Counted from the first letter of the stretch, positions 16,945-26,262 are shown. The stretch: 61,045 nucleotides of DNA from Bacteroidaceae bacterium (GCA_017965425.1 JAGCPY010000046.1:1-61045); one strand, 5' to 3'. Notes: a model not told the origin generated them from the sequence alone. Numbers and translations are program-made.

Positions 16945-18306
16945 TTAGTGGCGGCGACGTATCTCTTTTGGATTGGGGTCTGGAGTTGGGTTGTCGTCGT
17001 CATCAGGAACAGCCAGTGTCTTGAACTCGACGACGTCGCTGTAAGTGGGACCATCTCCTACGCCGTTCTTGGCATAGACGCGAACGTAATAATAGTCTCC
17101 GTGAGATAAGTTCGTGAGCTGATACTCTACATCACCATCCGTCTTGTCAAGTTTCACGGGGGCGATGGTCGTGTTTTCAACATCTGCCTTGTTCTTGCTG
17201 TAGTAAAGACCGCACTCGGTCACAGCCAAGGTTGTCGTGGAGACATTGAACTTGACAGTGGCGCTGTTGCGCGTGATGTCGGTAATGTTCACGTTGCTGA
17301 GGACGGGCTTGGTGCCGGCAGCCTGGTTGATGGTCAGTGTCTGAGTGGCTTGTGTTCCTGTTTCAGCACGGGTGGTGAGATTGACAGTGATGGTGTGCGG
17401 CTCTTCATCCGTGTTAGGATTGACGGTAATGCCCATTTCCTGAGCTTCTGTACTGGCAATACCAGTAAAGATGGGACCATCATAGTTCTTGAAGGTGGCA
17501 TACGAGCCTTCTGCTGAGATCGTGGCTTGCCAATTGAAGTTAGAGGAAACGCTGTATAAGATGTCCTGACCAACAGCTGGTACGTCAATAGTGTTGTCTG
17601 GCGAGACGGTGATGTAAGCGTTCTTGCCGCCGATGGTCACATTGATAGCGACGGTTTCGGCTTTGTCAAGAGCACGAAGGAGAATGGTACCCTCCTTTTG
17701 TGCGGGATCTTGGTTCTCTTCAGCCTTGATGGTGAGAGTAAAACCAGAAGCGTTCGCAATTGCCCATGTCTCGTCATCGTCAGACTTGACATCATTGGGA
17801 TAGGAACTATAGCCGTTGACCTTGAGCCAATTGACCGAGCTTTGAGCATACCACTTGGTGTTACATGTGATATTGACAATCTGCTCGCCACCAGAATAGA
17901 GGTATGCCAACGTGGAAGGCGTAGCTGTGAGGCTGATGTCGCCAGGACGTTGAGTGACCTTGACCTGATTGGTAATGCCATCACTGGTTGTGATGGTCAA
18001 CGTGGCCGTGCGTTCATTGGGGTTGTTATTCTTTTGTGGAGTAATTGTGAGGTTAGAGTTACCACTTCCTTGTCCACCATTGCTGAGAGATAGCCATCCT
18101 TCGCTTGACTTTGCTGTCCAGCTGGTGTTGGATTGGATTTCCAAGGTTTCCTCTGTGGTGCCACCGCCGAGGGTAATGGTAGGAGGAACCAACAGCATGT
18201 CTGAGCTGGCTATCTGTTCTTCTCCCAAATTGTCGCCACTACAGGCGACGAGAACGCCTGCCATCAACGGCAGTGCCAAGTATATCTTATTGAAAAACGT
18301 TTTCAT
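16945..18306 (-). CDS. BACON-domain lipoprotein with fibronectin-like domain
   Basis: The protein of about 453 residues is a predicted lipoprotein: a signal peptide ending LVAC with Cys22 as the lipidated residue. Three BACON-type domains are visible (about 45-130, 135-240 and 245-345), each with a SNTSWTAKS- or CNTKWYAQS-like strand and an ending such as VKVTQRPG or LTINQAAG. A fibronectin type III-like domain follows (about 350-435), then a Pro/Asp linker and a basic end. BACON domains are thought to bind carbohydrate or glycoprotein. The upstream open frame to 18444 overlaps the PEGA gene and is not used. It is second in the operon with a 46-nt gap. Confidence 0.88.
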   Translation of the reverse strand: MKTFFNKIYLALPLMAGVLVACSGDNLGEEQIASSDMLLVPPTITLGGGTTEETLEIQSNTSWTAKSSEGWLSLSNGGQGSGNSNLTITPQKNNNPNERTATLTITTSDGITNQVKVTQRPGDISLTATPSTLAYLYSGGEQIVNITCNTKWYAQSSVNWLKVNGYSSYPNDVKSDDDETWAIANASGFTLTIKAEENQDPAQKEGTILLRALDKAETVAINVTIGGKNAYITVSPDNTIDVPAVGQDILYSVSSNFNWQATISAEGSYATFKNYDGPIFTGIASTEAQEMGITVNPNTDEEPHTITVNLTTRAETGTQATQTLTINQAAGTKPVLSNVNITDITRNSATVKFNVSTTTLAVTECGLYYSKNKADVENTTIAPVKLDKTDGDVEYQLTNLSHGDYYYVRVYAKNGVGDGPTYSDVVEFKTLAVPDDDDNPTPDPNPKEIRRRH

Positions 18307-18352
18307 GAGTGAGAGTTTATTTATTAGTACTATTATATATAATAAGGTGAAA

Positions 18353-19951
18353 CTACTTACCGATGTTGATGATGATACCCGCGCTGATGGAGAGTCCTCC
18401 AGCTGCGAAGCCTGCTGCATCGGCTGCCTTCTCGAAGGTGGCATCCTTGCTTACAGGCACAGCATATTCAGGCGTGAGGAAAAGATAGACAAACTGGGAC
18501 GGTACGCCGATGAGCTTTGCACCCAGTGTGAGGTTCATGGCCTTGGCACCGTCGGCATACACGGTGTTGTTGGCAAAGCCCTTGTCGAGGCTGCCTTGAA
18601 TCGTCTGGTATGATAAACCCACCTGCGGGGTGATGCTCATACGAGGAATCAGCAGAATCTGATAGCCCAAACGCCCACCAAAGGAACTCATCTTGTAGGT
18701 GTTGCTGCTCAGGAGTTCATGATTGCCTCCATTGAGGTTGTACCAATAAGCAGGGTCGGAGGAGCCGAGCCCCAAAGTGTAGGAGAGCTGTAGGTCGAAA
18801 TGGCTATAGACACCACCCAGGTAGATGGATACGCCCGACAATGAACCGATGTTGAGGCTGTAGCCTGCTCCAAGGTAGAAGGCATACTTGTTCTTGACGT
18901 AGTTGATAGGTTCCAGCACGAGCGTGTCGGACACAAGTCCACCCTTGAGAATGTTGATTTCCTTCTCAAATTTGTTGTAGTCCTTACGAGTAGCCGTGAA
19001 AAGGTGTCTGCCGACGGTCAGCACTTGTGCCTCGTTCATGTTGAAGGGCTGGTTGTTGTCGTAGGTGACGGTGGCACTGCGGGGAACGGTATGCAGTTGG
19101 ATACTTCCCGTATGAGGCACGGGGGCATTGACGGTGATGCGGTTGGTCTGCTGTGCCTTGACGGTGAAGCTGGTCTCGGCATCGTCGCAGTTGGCCTTCT
19201 TGGTGATGACACGATAAGTAGCACCTTCTCTCAGCTCTGTTCGCCAAGTGCCGGCACCACGGCGTGCATTCTCAAACCAAATCTCTGCATTGGGGTCGTC
19301 TTTAACTGTCAAAACGACTTCGCCAAAATAAATGGTCTGATCAATCATCTGAAGGCTAAAGTTCTGTTTGCCTTCGCCTTCAACGACACGCAACTCTGCC
19401 TTACCTTCAAAACGCTCTTTTCTACCAGCAAGTTGGTAGGTTCCAAAGGGAAGATAATGGTTGTAGAGAGGTGTTTTGCCAACTTCCTTGCCGTCGATGG
19501 TAATCGGAACTTCGTTTGTTCCAGATGAAGTAATGTTGACGAAACGGCCTCCACCGACATTAACCAACATGCTGTAGGTTTCACCTTTATCCAGAGCAAA
19601 AGGATACTCATAAGAGAAATCACCAAAAGTGGGATGGCTAATGTTGAGCTTGATGCCAGATGCAGGAACATAAATCCAAATCTCATTGCCTTCAACCTTG
19701 GTTGTGACAATGCCGCGCGTACCGCCGTCGAATCGGAAGTTCTCGATTGTTGGAGCCTTGAATTTGATGAGGGCGGCAGGGTCGCCATTCGCATCTCGAA
19801 CCATCGTGCCTTGAGTCTTGTTGGACAGGTCATTCGACCGATGCTCGAATTCTTCAACGGTCATTTGGGCAAGGGCAGGCAAGGCCAGGAAGGACATGCT
19901 TGCAAGAAGAAAAACCTTTTGCAGCAAATTAAAAAGAGGTGAATGTTTCAT
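18353..19951 (-). CDS. PEGA-domain outer-membrane beta-barrel protein
   Basis: The product of about 532 residues has a signal peptide (FLLASMSFLALPALAQ), an N-terminal beta domain, at least two PEGA-like domains (VPITIDGKEVGKTPLYNHYLPFGTY about 160-210 and GSIQLHTVPRSATVTYDN about 285-340) and a C-terminal barrel of aromatic alternating strands (YAFYLGAGYSLNIG to ISAGIIINIGK). It is probably anchored in the outer membrane with PEGA domains in the periplasm or outside. I chose the ATG at 19951 because the -7 box at 19995-20002 would leave almost no leader for the ATG at 19981. It is first in the PEGA/BACON/LPP20-like operon. Confidence 0.83.
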   Translation of the reverse strand: MKHSPLFNLLQKVFLLASMSFLALPALAQMTVEEFEHRSNDLSNKTQGTMVRDANGDPAALIKFKAPTIENFRFDGGTRGIVTTKVEGNEIWIYVPASGIKLNISHPTFGDFSYEYPFALDKGETYSMLVNVGGGRFVNITSSGTNEVPITIDGKEVGKTPLYNHYLPFGTYQLAGRKERFEGKAELRVVEGEGKQNFSLQMIDQTIYFGEVVLTVKDDPNAEIWFENARRGAGTWRTELREGATYRVITKKANCDDAETSFTVKAQQTNRITVNAPVPHTGSIQLHTVPRSATVTYDNNQPFNMNEAQVLTVGRHLFTATRKDYNKFEKEINILKGGLVSDTLVLEPINYVKNKYAFYLGAGYSLNIGSLSGVSIYLGGVYSHFDLQLSYTLGLGSSDPAYWYNLNGGNHELLSSNTYKMSSFGGRLGYQILLIPRMSITPQVGLSYQTIQGSLDKGFANNTVYADGAKAMNLTLGAKLIGVPSQFVYLFLTPEYAVPVSKDATFEKAADAAGFAAGGLSISAGIIINIGK

Positions 19952-19994
19952 AGAACTTGGTATTTGTTTTAGTGAATTCATTATATTTGCGCGG

Positions 19995-20002
19995 CAAATG
20001 TA
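19995..20002 (-). promoter_or_regulatory. -7 box (TACATTTG), leftward arm of the cluster
   Basis: The minus strand reads TACATTTG 43 nt before the ATG at 19951. Together with the box at 20117 it forms a divergent promoter pair at the centre of the cluster. Confidence 0.65.
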
Positions 20003-20116
20003 CTAAAAAGATTCTAATCGCTCCTGATTATTGTAGAAAAAATATGCGCGAGGGCGTGTTTTTAAGAAAAAAGAGAAAAAAACGAAGATTTTTGTACTTA
20101 TAATCATTTTTATTCC

Positions 20117-20124
20117 TACATTTG
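20117..20124 (+). promoter_or_regulatory. -7 box (TACATTTG), rightward arm of the cluster
   Basis: TACATTTG with a TTTG at 20091-20094 as a possible -33 element. Both arms use the identical box sequence, which fits joint expression. It predicts an unusually long leader of about 195 nt before the ATG at 20328. Confidence 0.65.
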
Positions 20125-20130
20125 CACCCG

Positions 20131-20327
20131 CATAGTGTGCAAAATTGAGCCGGAAAGCGTTTGACAAGCGTCATGAGGGGCGAAGATGAGCACGTTAATT
20201 TGTAAACATAGAGGCGTTTACCGCGAGGTGAGGACTCCCACGACCTCTTATGTTCATAGCTTAATGATTCACTAACAGCCTGAATGGGGGGTCGCAGGTG
20301 CCAAAAAAGGCTGAGCCGCCTGTACAC
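20131..20327 (+). promoter_or_regulatory. Structured 5' leader RNA of unknown class
   Basis: The predicted leader contains a stem of about ten base pairs with one bulge (AACATAGAGG at 20205-20214 with CCTCTTATGTT at 20244-20254), an inner GAGGT/ACCTC pairing, a small stem near 20157 (CGTTTGACAAGCG) and a 3' stem (CAGCCT with AGGCTG). I do not recognise it as any riboswitch or ribosomal leader class. It may control the beta-propeller/caspase operon or hold a small RNA. Confidence 0.45.
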
Positions 20328-22400
20328 ATGAAGAAAATTATTCTTTGCGCCATTGCCAGCGCTTTCATGGCGAATCCTGCCGTCCAAGCTCAGAGCACCA
20401 CGCTCGGCTATGACTACCCGCAAGGCCTTACGCCGACGGGTTTGGACACTTATTCTTTTTCTACTTATTACTTCAATGGGCCGAGGACCTACAACTTGCG
20501 TGGAGCCTATCTTAGCAAGGGTGGTGAAATAGCTGCCATGAAGGTGAATCCTTCTGGTTCGTCGTTCGCCGTGATTGAGAGTAATAGCGGAAAGGTGAAG
20601 ATTTTCGATTTGTGGAAATCCAACAAACTGCTTCAGCAGGTGACATGCAGCAGCACACCTGTTCAAATGGCATTTTCCAATGATGCCCGCTCACTGGCTA
20701 TTGGTCAGGAAAGTAAAAGCGTGGACATTTGTTCCACAGATAACTACACCGTTCAGCGTACACTCACCGCAGGTGTCGTTGCCAAGTGCATGGCATATAG
20801 CAAAGATGACGCCTTGTTGGCTGTGGCCGACGATCGCAACGTTGAAGTCTGGGCTCCGAATGCCGGAACTTTGCGCAAGCGTATCAGTGCTGGTGCTCGC
20901 ATCAACGACATTGCTTTTGCCGACGATGACACTAAATTGTTGGTGGCTACTAATGCTGGTAAGGTGGAAGTGTATGATGCACAAACCCTTAATTCCCTTA
21001 CGGCTATTGACAATGTGGGAGACGCAAAAACTTGTACCCCGACTCCGGATGGTAAGTATGTTGCCGTGGTAACGAACCCGCGCCAAGTGGTAATTGTCAA
21101 CCTCTTGGATCCCAGTGACCGTAAGACTGTGGACAATGAGGTGGGTGGCACGACAGATGCCCGCTTCGTGCAGGACAGCAAGGAGAACATCTACCTTGTG
21201 CACAACACCAGCAACTCCGTGGTCTATTCACGTATTACCAGCTTGTCTCCTTATTTGAGGAAGATGTTGTCAATGGAGCTCAACCAGCGTATGGATGCGT
21301 GGAAACAGAAGAAAGCAGGTGAAAGCGATGCGGATTACCAGGCTCGTGTGAATGAAAAAACAATCTCTGAGCAGATTAAGCTGCAGGAACGTGAACTGGC
21401 AACTAAATATGTAAAGAACGTGGATCTTCCAAAGCTTACGGCTTCAAATGCCAAGTATGATCCTTCCTCTGAATTGTTGATTCTGCAAACCACTGGTACT
21501 GCTTCCAAACTCAAGGTGAAGATGACTTCTGAAGAAGCTGCCGCCCTCCCGGATATGGGAAAATTGCAGATGCGTAATCCTAAGTATAGAATTAACGAGA
21601 AAGACCAAGCTGAGCTGGTTGCAGTTACCCTCGTAGATCCCACGACGGGTAAGGAATATCAGGCAGACGCAGAAGACATGGGGTCAACTTCTTCCACAGG
21701 AAGCCTTGCACAGAACGACAACAATTTGGTTTCTTTGGAGGTTATCCGCAATGCCCAAAAGGAAACGAATGCCATTGAGACCATTAAGGAAGAAGAAACC
21801 GCTAAGGCTCAGAAGCAACAGCTTATCTCCAACCACACCAAAATCAACGTGGCCATGAAGCCTATTGTCGGACGTAACGCCAAGGGTGACAAGACTGTGA
21901 ACTACAAAGCCAGTTTCGATTATGCAGTGGAACCTGCTTATTCTGCCAGCGAAGACTTCGCACTGGGCAGCTATAATGTCAACGAATCTGGTGCTGCCAA
22001 GGCTGTACTGAACATGATCAAGAAGTCCTTCGACACAAACTTGGCTAAGTATGCAGCTGCTGGCAAGCAGGTACAGATCAAGATTAAAGGTTCTGCCGAT
22101 GCAGTTCCCATCAACAATCCGATTGCATACGATGGTCGTTACGGCACCTTCAACCGTGAGCCGGTCACCAAGGGCGGACGCCTGACAAATGTTACCCTCA
22201 ACAGCGAGGAAGGCATCGCCACCAACGAACAGCTGGCTTTCGCACGTGCTGCCAGTATGAAGGATTACCTCATGAAGAATGTTCCTGCCTTGAAGAAGAT
22301 GCAGGATAAGACCGATTATGAGATTGAAGTGTCCAACTCAAAAGGTGGTGAATATCGTCGCGTTAGCGTAGAGTTCACGTTTGTGGATGCTCAACCTTAA
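20328..22400 (+). CDS. Exported beta-propeller protein with OmpA-like C-terminus
   Basis: The 690-residue product has a signal peptide (CAIASAFMANPAVQAQ), a WD40-like propeller (about 60-300; repeats such as MAFSNDARSLAIGQESKSV and MAYSKDDALLAVADDRNVEVW), a charged helical middle (about 310-500) and a C-terminal domain (about 540-690) resembling the OmpA peptidoglycan-binding fold (ATNEQLAFARAASMKDYL, EYRRVSVEFTF). The layout suggests a protein that docks partners via the propeller and holds the cell wall via the OmpA-like domain. The open frame begins 30 nt earlier, but the ATG at 20328 gives the proper signal peptide. It is first in the operon with the caspase gene, 32 nt upstream of it. 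Confidence 0.83.
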   Translation: MKKIILCAIASAFMANPAVQAQSTTLGYDYPQGLTPTGLDTYSFSTYYFNGPRTYNLRGAYLSKGGEIAAMKVNPSGSSFAVIESNSGKVKIFDLWKSNKLLQQVTCSSTPVQMAFSNDARSLAIGQESKSVDICSTDNYTVQRTLTAGVVAKCMAYSKDDALLAVADDRNVEVWAPNAGTLRKRISAGARINDIAFADDDTKLLVATNAGKVEVYDAQTLNSLTAIDNVGDAKTCTPTPDGKYVAVVTNPRQVVIVNLLDPSDRKTVDNEVGGTTDARFVQDSKENIYLVHNTSNSVVYSRITSLSPYLRKMLSMELNQRMDAWKQKKAGESDADYQARVNEKTISEQIKLQERELATKYVKNVDLPKLTASNAKYDPSSELLILQTTGTASKLKVKMTSEEAAALPDMGKLQMRNPKYRINEKDQAELVAVTLVDPTTGKEYQADAEDMGSTSSTGSLAQNDNNLVSLEVIRNAQKETNAIETIKEEETAKAQKQQLISNHTKINVAMKPIVGRNAKGDKTVNYKASFDYAVEPAYSASEDFALGSYNVNESGAAKAVLNMIKKSFDTNLAKYAAAGKQVQIKIKGSADAVPINNPIAYDGRYGTFNREPVTKGGRLTNVTLNSEEGIATNEQLAFARAASMKDYLMKNVPALKKMQDKTDYEIEVSNSKGGEYRRVSVEFTFVDAQP

Positions 22401-22432
22401 TCAATAACACTTTTACATAGGAAACAAGCACG

Positions 22433-24421
22433 ATGAATCGTTCCGTGTCCACGTTAATAAGCCGCATATTGGTCATGGCTTGCACTCTCTTTTGGGGAGT
22501 GCAGGTTCATGGCCAATCGCTGACCCATGCAGAAAACATGTATAATGATTTCTTGAAAATGATGGCGGCGGAAAATAACGTAGCAAAGGCTTCAGCAGAA
22601 GCAGAGGGTGAAGCGGAAGAGCAGACAGAGGAAGACCTGCAGGCCAAGAAGGTTGAAGCTTTTCGCTTTCTCTATCAAAGCTATCTGGAGTATCAGAAAA
22701 TCTTCCGCAATGCTCCTCGCAGGACAGATAACTACAAGAAGGCCAAGAACGGTCTGATAGAGTTGTGGCCATCCTTGCAGAATGGAGCTGCTCAGTTCCA
22801 AGAGATTGATCCTCTGACTTCCACGAAGTTCGCCCGAGCTTACGTTGATGTGGCTATGGACTCCGAGATGAAAGACCAAAAGCAGATGAAGGGCGACCCC
22901 TATTATCCTACAATGGTCTTCTACGCTGGTATGATGTCTTATTCCAAAGACAATTTCCGGGCAAGCATCAAGTATTTGAGTGAATATCTTGATACTGGAG
23001 AGGAAACGCGTAAGGAGTCTGCATTCCGAATGTTGGCTGATTCGCGAAAGTTCCTTGCGGAGATGATTTCCAAGTCTCATACCATTCCTGTTGATCAGTT
23101 AGCTTTGGAAGTTCCAGACTTTCTCAGCTATCTGGAGAAATTCAGGGAGGTGGAGAACGTAAAGGGTGAGTTCGAAACGACGGCGGAATTCAACAAACGC
23201 ATCAATGATGTGACTGGTACTCGAAAGAGTGCGATAGAAGAATATACGACCCGCTTCTATAGTCAGTTCAGTCGTGAAGAGCTGGTGCTCAATGCCTATG
23301 ACCCAGATTACGGTTCCTATCCTATCGATTCTCCTTATGGTAGCTTCATGTTGAAGGTTCCTCGCAGGGACAATGAGGCTCAGCGGTTCCGTGACAGCGA
23401 ATGGTCGGGAGTGGAAGTGTCTAATCCTGCGTATGCGTTTATCAACAACGAAGTTGCCCTGTCTCATCTGGAGTTCACGACTTCGAGCGGCAACAAGTAT
23501 GTTTACGACATCAACGACTTGCCACAACGTGAGGCCGAAGCTGACTTGGCTTTGAATCCGACGCCAGAAGAGACAACCAACTTGGCGACCAATACGCCTA
23601 AGCCAGCTCCTTCCTCAGACCCCAACAACATCGTGTTGCCTTCTACCCGCATCAACATGGAGATTCCTCGTCTGAAGAAAAAGGTGGAGAACTCCTTTGC
23701 CGTGGTGATTGCCAATGAACGGTATGACTATGCTCCTAACGTGCCGAACGCTTTATATGATGGTGAGGCTTTTGCCAACTATTGTGAGCTGACGCTTGGT
23801 ATGGAGAAGAGTCACATCTTCAAGGTCTTCAATGCCACTTTTGGCAAGATGGACAAGGCCATCAGAGACATCCAGCGGATTTCCCGTGGCCGTAGTGGTG
23901 ACATGAATGTGGTGTTCTACTATGCCGGACATGGCGTCCCCAACTCAGAGACGAAGGACGCATACCTGTTGCCTATAGATACCGACGGGAAGGACACGGA
24001 GCGTACTTGCTATTCCTTGAAGACGCTCTATCGTGAGCTGGCTTCGATGAACGCCAACTCTTGCCTGGTCTTCCTCGATGCCTGCTTCAGTGGTGCCAGT
24101 CTTGAAAAAGAAGGCACTCGCGGCAAGATAGTTGTCAAGCCCAAGGGAGAGAAACCACAGGGTAACTTGGCAATCTTCAGTGCTGCCACGGACGAGCAGG
24201 TATCCTTCCCTTATAAGGACGAACAACATGGACTGTTTACATTTTTCCTTCTCAAGAAGTTGCATGATACCAAGGGAAAGGTGACTCTGAAGGAGTTGGG
24301 CGATTATGTTCAGCGTGAAGTGACGAACTACGCCACCATCATCCTGAAAGAGTCGCAGACCCCGACCCTGAATGTCTCGCCAGACTTCGTTGACTGGGAG
24401 AAGGTCAAGCTTGTTCCCTAA
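22433..24421 (+). CDS. Exported caspase-family protease (peptidase C14)
   Basis: The 662-residue protein has an N-terminal signal peptide (MACTLFWGVQVHGQ), a helical TPR-like region (about 30-215), a linker rich in Pro, Thr and Asn, and a C14 caspase domain from about residue 420 (NSFAVVIANERYDY). The catalytic dyad is intact: His500 in YYAGHG and Cys551 in LDACFSGA. A basic stretch (GTRGKIVVKPKG) follows the Cys, where metacaspases are often cleaved for activation (inference). Bacterial caspase homologues typically cut after Arg or Lys. The signal peptide puts this one in the envelope, unlike cytoplasmic defence caspases. It is second in the operon, 50 nt before the next gene. Confidence 0.88.
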   Translation: MNRSVSTLISRILVMACTLFWGVQVHGQSLTHAENMYNDFLKMMAAENNVAKASAEAEGEAEEQTEEDLQAKKVEAFRFLYQSYLEYQKIFRNAPRRTDNYKKAKNGLIELWPSLQNGAAQFQEIDPLTSTKFARAYVDVAMDSEMKDQKQMKGDPYYPTMVFYAGMMSYSKDNFRASIKYLSEYLDTGEETRKESAFRMLADSRKFLAEMISKSHTIPVDQLALEVPDFLSYLEKFREVENVKGEFETTAEFNKRINDVTGTRKSAIEEYTTRFYSQFSREELVLNAYDPDYGSYPIDSPYGSFMLKVPRRDNEAQRFRDSEWSGVEVSNPAYAFINNEVALSHLEFTTSSGNKYVYDINDLPQREAEADLALNPTPEETTNLATNTPKPAPSSDPNNIVLPSTRINMEIPRLKKKVENSFAVVIANERYDYAPNVPNALYDGEAFANYCELTLGMEKSHIFKVFNATFGKMDKAIRDIQRISRGRSGDMNVVFYYAGHGVPNSETKDAYLLPIDTDGKDTERTCYSLKTLYRELASMNANSCLVFLDACFSGASLEKEGTRGKIVVKPKGEKPQGNLAIFSAATDEQVSFPYKDEQHGLFTFFLLKKLHDTKGKVTLKELGDYVQREVTNYATIILKESQTPTLNVSPDFVDWEKVKLVP

Positions 24422-24471
24422 TTAAACTTAACCAATTAGCTAAATCCAACAAACAAAAATCTCATACTGCA

Positions 24472-25248
24472 ATGAAACAAAAATTATTGCCCATCCTGAT
24501 GCTCCTCCTTGGAGCTATTGCTCCGCTCTCAGCCCAGAACCAAGTAACTGGTAAGGTCGTTGATGGCAATGGCAACCCTGTCATGGGTGCAAAGGTCTCT
24601 GTGCCTTATTCCAACAAGTTCGTACTTTCAGATCCAGACGGCACCTTCGTTCTGGATGTTCCAGCCTCCACCGACCGCGTGATGGTGGAATACGTAGGAC
24701 TTGGCAGTCAGCTCTTGAACATCTCTCCCAACATGCAAATTGTCATGAAAGACAAGTCACAGTCGGAAGGTGGTAAGTGGAGTCCTTTTGTTGGGCTGAA
24801 TGCAACTTTTGGCAAGGAACTGAACCGTCCTGTCTATGGAGCGATGCTGGGAGCTTTGCATAACAATTTTGGCTTCTATATCCGTGCAGCCTTCTTCAAC
24901 CATCCCTACGACAAGGAAGTCGTAGCAGAAAAGATGACTTACACAGAGAAGCATAAGTTCTATGCCGTGACCGTCGGAGGCTTGGCACGTATCTACAAAC
25001 CGCTCTTCCTGAATCTCGGAGTTGGTTTCACGAAGCATAACAAGGACATCAAGGCCACCTATCCTTCCACGCTGGGAGAATCGGTTTCCTATGACTTTTT
25101 GGAGAATCACAAGGCGCACGTTTGTGTGGATCTTGGCCTCTCTTTGAAGGTCAGCCACTTCATGCTCAACGGTGGTACGCTCTATGAAGCCAACAAGGCG
25201 GCCGCTTCTGAGTGGTATCCCTACGTGGGCCTGAACTACTGCTTCTGA
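24472..25248 (+). CDS. Outer-membrane protein with carboxypeptidase-regulatory-like domain
   Basis: The 258-residue protein has a signal peptide (LLGAIAPLSAQN), then a CarboxypepD_reg-like domain (about 23-95: VTGKVVDGNGNPVMGAKVSV, TFVLDVPASTDRVMVEYVG), as seen at the N-terminus of SusC-type receptors, but no plug or receptor domain. The rest forms alternating aromatic strands and ends YPYVGLNYCF, a typical barrel end with a terminal aromatic residue. It is probably a small eight-stranded outer-membrane barrel. Function unknown; its position between the caspase and DUF4384 genes ties it to this system. A short TCGCCT/AGGCGA hairpin lies after its stop at 25256-25273. Confidence 0.78.
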   Translation: MKQKLLPILMLLLGAIAPLSAQNQVTGKVVDGNGNPVMGAKVSVPYSNKFVLSDPDGTFVLDVPASTDRVMVEYVGLGSQLLNISPNMQIVMKDKSQSEGGKWSPFVGLNATFGKELNRPVYGAMLGALHNNFGFYIRAAFFNHPYDKEVVAEKMTYTEKHKFYAVTVGGLARIYKPLFLNLGVGFTKHNKDIKATYPSTLGESVSYDFLENHKAHVCVDLGLSLKVSHFMLNGGTLYEANKAAASEWYPYVGLNYCF

Positions 25249-25294
25249 TCAGAACTCGCCTTTTAAGAGGCGACTTAACCAAAACTGAAAAGTG

Positions 25295-26221
25295 ATGAAA
25301 CGATTATTTCTTTTTGTTTTCATCCTCTCTTGTTTTTCCTTCACCTTCTGTGCTCAGGCGCAGGAGGTGAAAACCGTTGAGGGGGAATACATCTTCCACT
25401 ATGGCAGCGACGTTTCCCGTAGGGATGCACGCAACTATGCTTTCGAGCAGGCAAAACTCAACGCCATCCAGAACGCCTTCCCTGGCACGATTACGGCGGA
25501 GAGCAACACGCTCACCATCGCCAACGGCACCGAGGGCAGTTTCTCGAAGTTCATGCAAACCAGCGAGAGCGAGGTCAAGGGCGAATGGCTGGGTGAAGTC
25601 GGTGAGCCCGAATACACCTCTCTGTCATACGACGAGGAGCATGACCTTGACGGCATCAAGTGCCGCGTGAAGGGCAAAGTGCGCGAGCTGACGTGGACAA
25701 AACCGCAGTTCACTTGGACGCTGATGCGCAATCATATTGAGGCTGCTTCTGCCACGGCTGAATTCGTTTCAGGCGACGACATCTACATGGACTTCACGGC
25801 TCCGTGCAATGGCTTTCTCGTGGTCTGCTGCATGGACGGTGCTTCGGGCGAGGTGAACTGCATGGTGCCACATCCCGATGAGCCAGGCGGAGTCTATGAG
25901 GTGAAGGGCGGCAAGCGCTATGTCTTCTTCTCTGAACGCCATGACAATCAGGACCACATGCTTCCTACTCAGGAGCTGCAGCCCATCGCAGAGAGTCCTA
26001 TGGACTATATGCAATTCTTCGTCATCTTTTCTCCTCAGCGCTTCACACGTCCGGCTGCTACTTCCGGCGGCTTCGTCGAGATAGATGGACACAAGTACCA
26101 GCAAGTGCCAATTATTTCGGCAGATGTCTTCAACAAGTGGCTGCTCAAGCAACGCATTCGTGACACGCAGTTGCAATGCGAGAAGAAGCTGATCAGTCTT
26201 CGCAAGAAAACTCAGTTCTAA
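25295..26221 (+). CDS. Exported DUF4384 protein (copy B)
   Basis: The 308-residue product has a signal peptide (FILSCFSFTFCAQAQ) and the same layout as the protein at 12386: an LPP20-like N-terminal part (DVSRRDARNYAFEQAKLNAIQ), a conserved middle (SEVKGEWLG, CRVKGKVREL) and a DUF4384 domain (DDIYMDFTAPCNGFLVV, VKGGKRYVFFSE). The two copies are clearly homologous but diverged, and close opposite ends of the cluster. I use the ATG at 25295; a GTG lies just before it. It is the last gene of the rightward operon and is followed directly by a 13-bp terminator hairpin. Confidence 0.82.
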   Translation: MKRLFLFVFILSCFSFTFCAQAQEVKTVEGEYIFHYGSDVSRRDARNYAFEQAKLNAIQNAFPGTITAESNTLTIANGTEGSFSKFMQTSESEVKGEWLGEVGEPEYTSLSYDEEHDLDGIKCRVKGKVRELTWTKPQFTWTLMRNHIEAASATAEFVSGDDIYMDFTAPCNGFLVVCCMDGASGEVNCMVPHPDEPGGVYEVKGGKRYVFFSERHDNQDHMLPTQELQPIAESPMDYMQFFVIFSPQRFTRPAATSGGFVEIDGHKYQQVPIISADVFNKWLLKQRIRDTQLQCEKKLISLRKKTQF

Positions 26222-26261
26222 ACGAATGACGGGGAATGCTTAAACGCTCCCCGTCATTCGT
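26222..26261. terminator. Perfect 13-bp hairpin terminator
   Basis: ACGAATGACGGGG (26222-26234) pairs with CCCCGTCATTCGT (26249-26261) immediately after the stop of the DUF4384 gene, followed by a short T-run. It ends the caspase operon and may also serve the convergent SulP gene. Confidence 0.85.
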
Positions 26262-26262
26262 T

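Noticed and set aside
16945-18444. Longer start of the BACON lipoprotein gene at 18444
   Set aside because: It would overlap the PEGA gene by about 90 nt and place a long polar stretch before the signal peptide; the ATG at 18306 gives a normal lipoprotein signal.
20131-20327. Leader considered as tmRNA, RNase P RNA, SRP RNA, 6S RNA or a TPP/cobalamin riboswitch
   Set aside because: The conserved core sequences that I know for these classes are absent, so I report only a structured leader of unknown class.
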